The translations under genes and the position numbers were made by a program. This document shows, one piece after another, positions 28,668-33,162 of a DNA stretch of 33,162 nt (within the stretch, counting starts at the first letter, position 1; the number at the start of each line of letters is the position of its first letter). This DNA is from a virus, in the IMG/VR virus record IMGVR_UViG_3300043449_000757, positions 1 through 33,162 of that record, one strand, 5' to 3'. Under the pieces are notes generated by a model. The model was not told where the DNA came from, searched no databases, and saw only the letters and a program-made list of their open reading frames with translations.

Positions 28668-30794
28668 ATGCCCTTACAGAAAATACTTCCAAAGCCCGGG
28701 GTGAATCGGGAGAACACCCGCTACACCAATGAGGGCGGGTGGTACGAATCTGAAAAGATCAGATTCCGTCAGGGCACACCAGAGAAAATTGGCGGCTGGC
28801 AGCGCATCTCTGCGGCAGTTTTTCAAGGGGTTTGCCGTTCCTTGTGGAACTGGGTCACACTGGGTTCCCAGAACCTTTTAGGTGTTGGTACCAACCTCAA
28901 GTTCTACATCAGCAACGGCGGAAACTATTACGACATAACCCCCATCCGTAGAACAGTCACCCTGACTGCCTACGACGGCTCACATCCGACAGGGGGACCG
29001 TTCACGGCCACTACGGGCTCTTCCGTCGTCAGCGTTTATGACCCCGACCACGGCTGCATCACAAACGACTTTGTGACCTACAGCGGTGCAGGAATCACGG
29101 GCCTTGGCGGAAACATCACGGCAACCATCCTGACCAACGAGTTTCAAGTTTCAGTTGTCAACACCAACGTCTATACCATCACCGTCCCCGTGGTTGCCAC
29201 GGCAGGCGACACGGGCCACGGCGGAAGCGTCGTGGCGCAGTACCAAATCAACACCGGCTCCGCCTCAGCCATCCCCATCACCGGTTGGGGCGCAGGACCG
29301 TGGGGTGCTGGTACATGGGGCAATGGCCTGTCCTCCACAAACCCCATCCGTCTTTGGAGCCAAAACAACTTTGGCGAAGACTTGATCTTTGGGCCACAGA
29401 ACAACGGCATCTATTACTGGAACGCCAGCTATGGCGTTTCTGGTGTCGTGGCCAGTGTCACAATTGCTTCGCCTGCGGTGCTGTCTTCCACCATCAATTT
29501 AATTGATGGAGAGGCGTTGTCCTTGACGACAACAGGAGAGCTGCCAACAGGGTTGTCCGTGGGCACGGTCTACTATGTGCTCAACTCCACTGGAACAACT
29601 TGCAACTTGTCCGCCACTTACGGCGGCGCAGCCATCACTACAACAGGGACACAGTCGGGGGTACATACCATTTCTCCCCGCGCCCTTCCCTTGTCCGCCT
29701 TGGCCGGAGCGTCTGATACACCAACCATACAGGAAACCCTGACCATTTCGGATACCAGCCGTTTTGTTTTGGCGTTTGGTGCAAACGAGATTGGTTCTAC
29801 TTCCCAAGACCCCATGGTGATTCGTTGGTCGGACCAAGAGAATGCGGCGGACTGGACACCGACTGCCACCAATCAGGCAGGCAGTGTGCGCCTGTCACAT
29901 GGATCGAGGATTGTTGCCACCGTTCAGGTCCGCCAAGAGATTGTGGTTTGGACAGACTCATCGCTGTACTCTTTGCAGTATTTGGGCCCGCCCTATGTCT
30001 GGGGATCTCAGCTTTTGGGCGACAACCTGTCAATTGCCAGCCCCAATGCAGCAATCATTGCTTCGGGTGTGGCCTTTTGGATGGGCGTGGACAAGTTCTA
30101 CATGTATGACGGTAGCGTCAAAACACTTCGCTGCGATCTGCGCCAATACATTTTTAAGGACCTCAACCCACTACAGTACCCACAGGTTTTTGCAGGGACA
30201 GTGGAATCTTTCAACGAAGTGTGGTGGTTCTACTGTTCTGCCAACAGCTCAACGATTGATCGGTATGTGACATACAACTACTTGGAAGATGTGTGGTGCT
30301 ATGGCACGATGGAAAGAACTGCATGGCTGGATTCTGGCTTGCAGGAATATCCAATTGCAGCGACCTACTCCAACAATTTGGTGCAGCATGAAAACGGCCT
30401 GAACGACAACGTCACGGGCACTGATTTGCCTATTGAGGCGTACATTACCTCTGCGCAGTTCGATATTGGTGACGGCCACAACTTTGCGTTCATCTGGCGC
30501 ATGATTCCTGATATCACCTTCCGTGGATCAACCGCCGCGTCCCCCACAGCAACATTCACCTTGTTGCCGTTGCAAAACTCCGGCTCTGGGTACAACGACC
30601 CAGCATCAATTGGCGGATCAAATTCAGCGCCTGTTGTTCGTACTGCGGAGATTCCAGTAGAGCAGTTCACCGGTCAGGTGTACACACGCGTGCGTGGTCG
30701 CCAGTTGTCTATTAAGGTCCACTCTAATCAAGTCGATACAACGTGGCAGTTGGGCGCACCTCGTATTGATATCCGTCAGGATGGCAGACGATGA
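28668..30794 (+). CDS. Tail nozzle/hub-like structural protein
   Basis: This is a 708-residue, mainly beta protein. The start MPLQKILPKPGVNRENTRYTNEGGWYESEKIRFRQGTPEKIGGWQ resembles a podoviral family near tail-hub genes (P22 gp10 or T7 gp12 analogues). The central region has ITGWGAGPWGAGTWGNG, then LWSQNNFGEDLIFGPQNNGIYYWNAS. Blade-like strands follow in the second half (SHGSRIVATVQVRQEIVVWTDSSLYSLQYLGPP, AFWMGVDKFYMYDGSVKTL, NEVWWFYCSANSSTIDRYVTYNYLEDVW), suggesting a beta-propeller. A segment near residues 270-345 (EALSLTTTGELPTGLSVGTVYYVLN) looks like an inserted beta domain. It shares four bases with the next gene. Confidence 0.65.
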   Translation: MPLQKILPKPGVNRENTRYTNEGGWYESEKIRFRQGTPEKIGGWQRISAAVFQGVCRSLWNWVTLGSQNLLGVGTNLKFYISNGGNYYDITPIRRTVTLTAYDGSHPTGGPFTATTGSSVVSVYDPDHGCITNDFVTYSGAGITGLGGNITATILTNEFQVSVVNTNVYTITVPVVATAGDTGHGGSVVAQYQINTGSASAIPITGWGAGPWGAGTWGNGLSSTNPIRLWSQNNFGEDLIFGPQNNGIYYWNASYGVSGVVASVTIASPAVLSSTINLIDGEALSLTTTGELPTGLSVGTVYYVLNSTGTTCNLSATYGGAAITTTGTQSGVHTISPRALPLSALAGASDTPTIQETLTISDTSRFVLAFGANEIGSTSQDPMVIRWSDQENAADWTPTATNQAGSVRLSHGSRIVATVQVRQEIVVWTDSSLYSLQYLGPPYVWGSQLLGDNLSIASPNAAIIASGVAFWMGVDKFYMYDGSVKTLRCDLRQYIFKDLNPLQYPQVFAGTVESFNEVWWFYCSANSSTIDRYVTYNYLEDVWCYGTMERTAWLDSGLQEYPIAATYSNNLVQHENGLNDNVTGTDLPIEAYITSAQFDIGDGHNFAFIWRMIPDITFRGSTAASPTATFTLLPLQNSGSGYNDPASIGGSNSAPVVRTAEIPVEQFTGQVYTRVRGRQLSIKVHSNQVDTTWQLGAPRIDIRQDGRR

Positions 30795-32176
30795 GCTTGA
30801 TTGTCACCACGGAGTTTGAACTCAACCGGGTAGCTGCGCCAAACTTGCCGCGTGCGCCGGTTCAATACAACGCGCAATATCAGGAGCAGTTCAACAACGT
30901 CTTGCGTCTGTACTTCAACCGTCTTGACAACCTATTTGGGCAGCTTATGGCAAACATAGACACACTCCCAGTTTCAATTAACGGCACCAATACGGATGCT
31001 TTTGGTCGTTTGCGCACCAGCACACCCTATTCCTTGTTTGACAGCCAAAACAGGTACGCGATTGACAATCAATTTAGCACTGCCACAACAGGCACAGGAT
31101 CAGCCACTTTTGTGACCAATCAGTCCTCTGTGGCCATGGCGGTCACAGCAGGGGGTGTTGGCTCCGTGGTCCGTCAAACATACCGCAATATGCTGTATCA
31201 ACCGGGCAAAAGCTTGCTGGTGTTGGCAACCTTTGTGATGGACTCCAGCAACAGCCTAGACCTTACCCAGCGTGTTGGGTATTTCAATACCCAAAACGGG
31301 GTGTTCTTCCAAAAGATCGACGGCACGTTGTCCTTTGTGCTTCGCTCCTACACATCCGGCACAACCAGCGATGCGCGGACCGTGAACCAAGCTGACTGGA
31401 ATGGGGACAAGCTTGATGGCACAGGTGCTTCTGGCCTGACCTTGGATGACTCTAAGGCGCAGATTTTGTGGATGGATTTTGAATGGTTGGGCGTAGGCTC
31501 TGTTCGCTGTGGTTTCATCATCAATGGCGCATATATTGTGTGCCACACCTTTCAAAACGCTAACGAAATAACCTCGGTGTACATGACCACGGCCATCTTG
31601 CCTGTGCGGTACGAAATCACTTCTACGTCTGCTCTTGCTGCAACGCTGACACAGGTCTGCTCCTCTGTTGTATCCGAGGGAGGATTTGAGGCAATTTCCG
31701 TGGAACACATTGCACGGCGCACGACCATTTTCAACACCATCAACACTGCGGCAAACTTCTTCCCGATTGTGTCCATCCGCTTGGCTTCGTCAGCTTTGGG
31801 CGCAGTGGTCATTCCAAAATCTATTCAGTTCCAGCCAACCACTTTGCAAAACTATGAGATTGCATTGATCAAGAATCCCACATTGACGGGGGCCACATGG
31901 GCGGCCACCGTTCCCTCGGACAGCAATGTTGAGTATGACGTTGCTGCTACCGCCATCTCTGCGGCAGGGACGATTGTTCAAAATGGCTACATTTCCAACT
32001 CAGGCGGCGGCGGCCAAACCAGCACAATTGAACCAACAGGTTACAACTGGGATTTGCAGCTTGGCGTGTCGTTGACGAATGTCAGCGATATTTATACCCT
32101 TGGGGTACGAACCATTTCCGGAGCCACGACAGGCGACGGGCTTGGCGCTATTTCGTTTTTTGACCTAACCCAATAG
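30791..32176 (+). CDS. Tail or virion structural protein, unknown function
   Basis: This is a 461-residue protein. The N-terminus has a short helix (NAQYQEQFNNVLRLYFNRLDNLFGQLM) of the kind that anchors podoviral appendages. The rest is beta-rich: FGRLRTSTPYSLFDSQNRYAIDNQFST, GYFNTQNGVFFQKIDGTLSFVLRSYTSGT, MDFEWLGVGSVRCGFIINGAYIVCHTFQN and EAISVEHIARR. The WLGVGSVRCGF-type core is one I recall in phage appendage or exolysin-like proteins of unknown role. No catalytic motif is identified. ATGA overlap with the previous gene implies coupled translation. Confidence 0.65.
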   Translation: MSLIVTTEFELNRVAAPNLPRAPVQYNAQYQEQFNNVLRLYFNRLDNLFGQLMANIDTLPVSINGTNTDAFGRLRTSTPYSLFDSQNRYAIDNQFSTATTGTGSATFVTNQSSVAMAVTAGGVGSVVRQTYRNMLYQPGKSLLVLATFVMDSSNSLDLTQRVGYFNTQNGVFFQKIDGTLSFVLRSYTSGTTSDARTVNQADWNGDKLDGTGASGLTLDDSKAQILWMDFEWLGVGSVRCGFIINGAYIVCHTFQNANEITSVYMTTAILPVRYEITSTSALAATLTQVCSSVVSEGGFEAISVEHIARRTTIFNTINTAANFFPIVSIRLASSALGAVVIPKSIQFQPTTLQNYEIALIKNPTLTGATWAATVPSDSNVEYDVAATAISAAGTIVQNGYISNSGGGGQTSTIEPTGYNWDLQLGVSLTNVSDIYTLGVRTISGATTGDGLGAISFFDLTQ

Positions 32177-32203
32177 AATAGCTCATCTGTAAAAGGAACC
32201 ACC

Positions 32204-33162
32204 ATGGCAACAGCAAATCCTCAAGGCATTATGGCTCTCCCCGCAGAGAGCGCATCGGCCCAGCCTCAATTGGGATTAGACGATTCCTACGATGCAGTCC
32301 AACAGGGTTTGCAAAATGCCAGTCCAGATGCATATGCAGCGGTCAACGCTGAATTAGGCAAACTTGCCCCCGCATTGGACCAATTGCCCGATGAAACGTT
32401 GGACCAGTTGCTGCAAATCGTGCAGTACATGCACGATAACCCCAATGAATACGCGCAGTGCTTGAAGGACATGATTGAGGCAGGAATCGTCTCTGAGGGC
32501 GATTTCCCCGAAGAATACGACCCTGAGTTTTTGGCCACTGTGGGCATGGTTATCATGCAGGCCAGAAAAACCCGCCAAGGTGCACAGGGTGCTGCTCCCG
32601 TAACCCCTGCACCAATGCCACCTGCTGGCATGGCCAGAGGTGGAATTGCTGAGGCAGCTCATTTAGTTGCTTCCAAAGGTCGCGGCAAAGACACCATGCT
32701 GGCGCATATCACCCCCAAAGAAGCCAAGATGCTTCGTGCCAAGGGAGGCATGGGGACCATCAACCCTGCCACAGGTTTGCCCGAATATGGCTGGTTTAAG
32801 GATACGCTTAAAAGTGTCGGTAACGCCGTAGGCGGAGCTGTCAAGAGTGTCGCCGGAGCCGTCAAGGGTGTCGCCGGAGCCGTCAAAAATATTGTCTCTA
32901 GCCCGATTGGCCGTGTCTTGGGCACGGTTGCGTTGGCCGCGTTCATTGGACCGGGAGCCTTTGGCCTTACTGGAGCCGCTGGCGCTGCCGCACAAATGGG
33001 TTTGGCCTCTGGTGCGATAACGGCGTTGGGTGGTGGCAATATCAAGGATGTGCTCAAGAGCGCCGCAATCGGTGGCGCAACTGCCTTCTTTGGCGCACCC
33101 GGCGGTGCCGTTTCCAACTTTGTAGGCGGTGCGGTGACCAACGCCGCTGCCAATGCAGCGAT
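32204..33162 (+). CDS. Hydrophobic internal virion protein, N-terminal part (runs off the window)
   Basis: An open frame of at least 319 residues starts at ATG 32204 after AAAAGGAACC and is still open at the last base. The N-terminal 120 residues are helical and acidic (PDEETLDQLLQIVQYMHDNPNEY-like region). Then comes MARGGIAEAAHLVASKGRGKDTMLAHITPKEAKMLRAKGGMGTINPATGLPEYGWF, a signature I recognise from internal or membrane-interacting virion proteins of environmental podoviruses. Gly/Ala/Val-rich amphipathic segments follow: VGNAVGGAVKSVAGAVKGV repeats, then GAFGLTGAAGAAAQMGLASGAI. It may act in genome ejection across the membrane. The true length is unknown. Confidence 0.78.
   Translation, partial: MATANPQGIMALPAESASAQPQLGLDDSYDAVQQGLQNASPDAYAAVNAELGKLAPALDQLPDETLDQLLQIVQYMHDNPNEYAQCLKDMIEAGIVSEGDFPEEYDPEFLATVGMVIMQARKTRQGAQGAAPVTPAPMPPAGMARGGIAEAAHLVASKGRGKDTMLAHITPKEAKMLRAKGGMGTINPATGLPEYGWFKDTLKSVGNAVGGAVKSVAGAVKGVAGAVKNIVSSPIGRVLGTVALAAFIGPGAFGLTGAAGAAAQMGLASGAITALGGGNIKDVLKSAAIGGATAFFGAPGGAVSNFVGGAVTNAAANAA

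Noticed and set aside
1-33162. tRNA genes, insertion sequences and integrase attachment sites
   Set aside because: No cloverleaf, transposase or integrase-like sequence was seen on either strand by inspection; a tRNA search program would be decisive.

Overview
This window is a continuous piece of a tailed double-stranded DNA bacteriophage genome. All supported genes lie on the + strand, it has no rRNA or tRNA gene, and it carries a recognisable chain of terminase, portal, scaffold, capsid, connector and tail genes. The large P22-type portal, the short-tail adaptor-like genes, and the lack of a tail tube, sheath, baseplate or long tape-measure gene point to a podovirus-like virion. Base composition near 50-55% G+C, sigma70-like promoters and small-protein families common in environmental phages suggest a freshwater or environmental proteobacterial host. 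The host assignment is inference only.

Positions 1 to about 4830 are an accessory (probably early) module: the tail of an unknown gene, a VRR-NUC nuclease, a gp88/DUF7227-like cysteine-rich protein whose blocks appear permuted, a 21-residue membrane micro-ORF, a DUF932/TIGR03299 protein and five small phage proteins. Five of these genes have their own sigma70-like promoter preceded by an A-rich block (GATMGAAAN-AATTCA-like). A sixth has a consensus promoter without that block. Seven genes share the same 11-base leader, AGAAAGGATAG, just before the start codon. Inverted repeats sit in the leaders, and one upstream hairpin shows a compensatory base change between two copies. At 2659-3075 there is no gene, but a run of five GC-rich perfect hairpins ends in a U-tract, followed by a G-rich element repeated at 4945.

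Positions 4758-5184 form the switch region: two hairpins plus an intrinsic terminator, the second G-rich element, C-rich tracts and a good promoter (TTGGAA-17-TATATT) in front of the large terminase.

Positions 5185-15655 hold packaging and head genes: TerL, a 905-residue protein with an N-terminal lytic transglycosylase, the portal, a 47-residue basic protein, a small helical protein, a GroES-like co-chaperonin, a scaffold-like protein, a conserved protein, a decoration-like protein and the major capsid protein. A strong terminator follows at 15666.

Positions 15795-33162 hold virion accessory, connector and tail genes: beta-rich small proteins, a cluster of small basic proteins (DUF6321-like, DUF3008-like), a membrane coiled-coil protein, adaptor-like proteins, a zinc-ribbon protein, paired paralogous beta proteins, a 20-residue-repeat fibre, two tandem LamG/SPRY-like tail proteins, a tail-fibre-assembly-like protein, a nozzle-like protein, another structural protein, and the start of a hydrophobic internal virion protein that runs off the end. 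No small terminase, RNA polymerase, DNA polymerase, integrase or endolysin gene is seen. The transglycosylase domain is the only lytic enzyme recognised.
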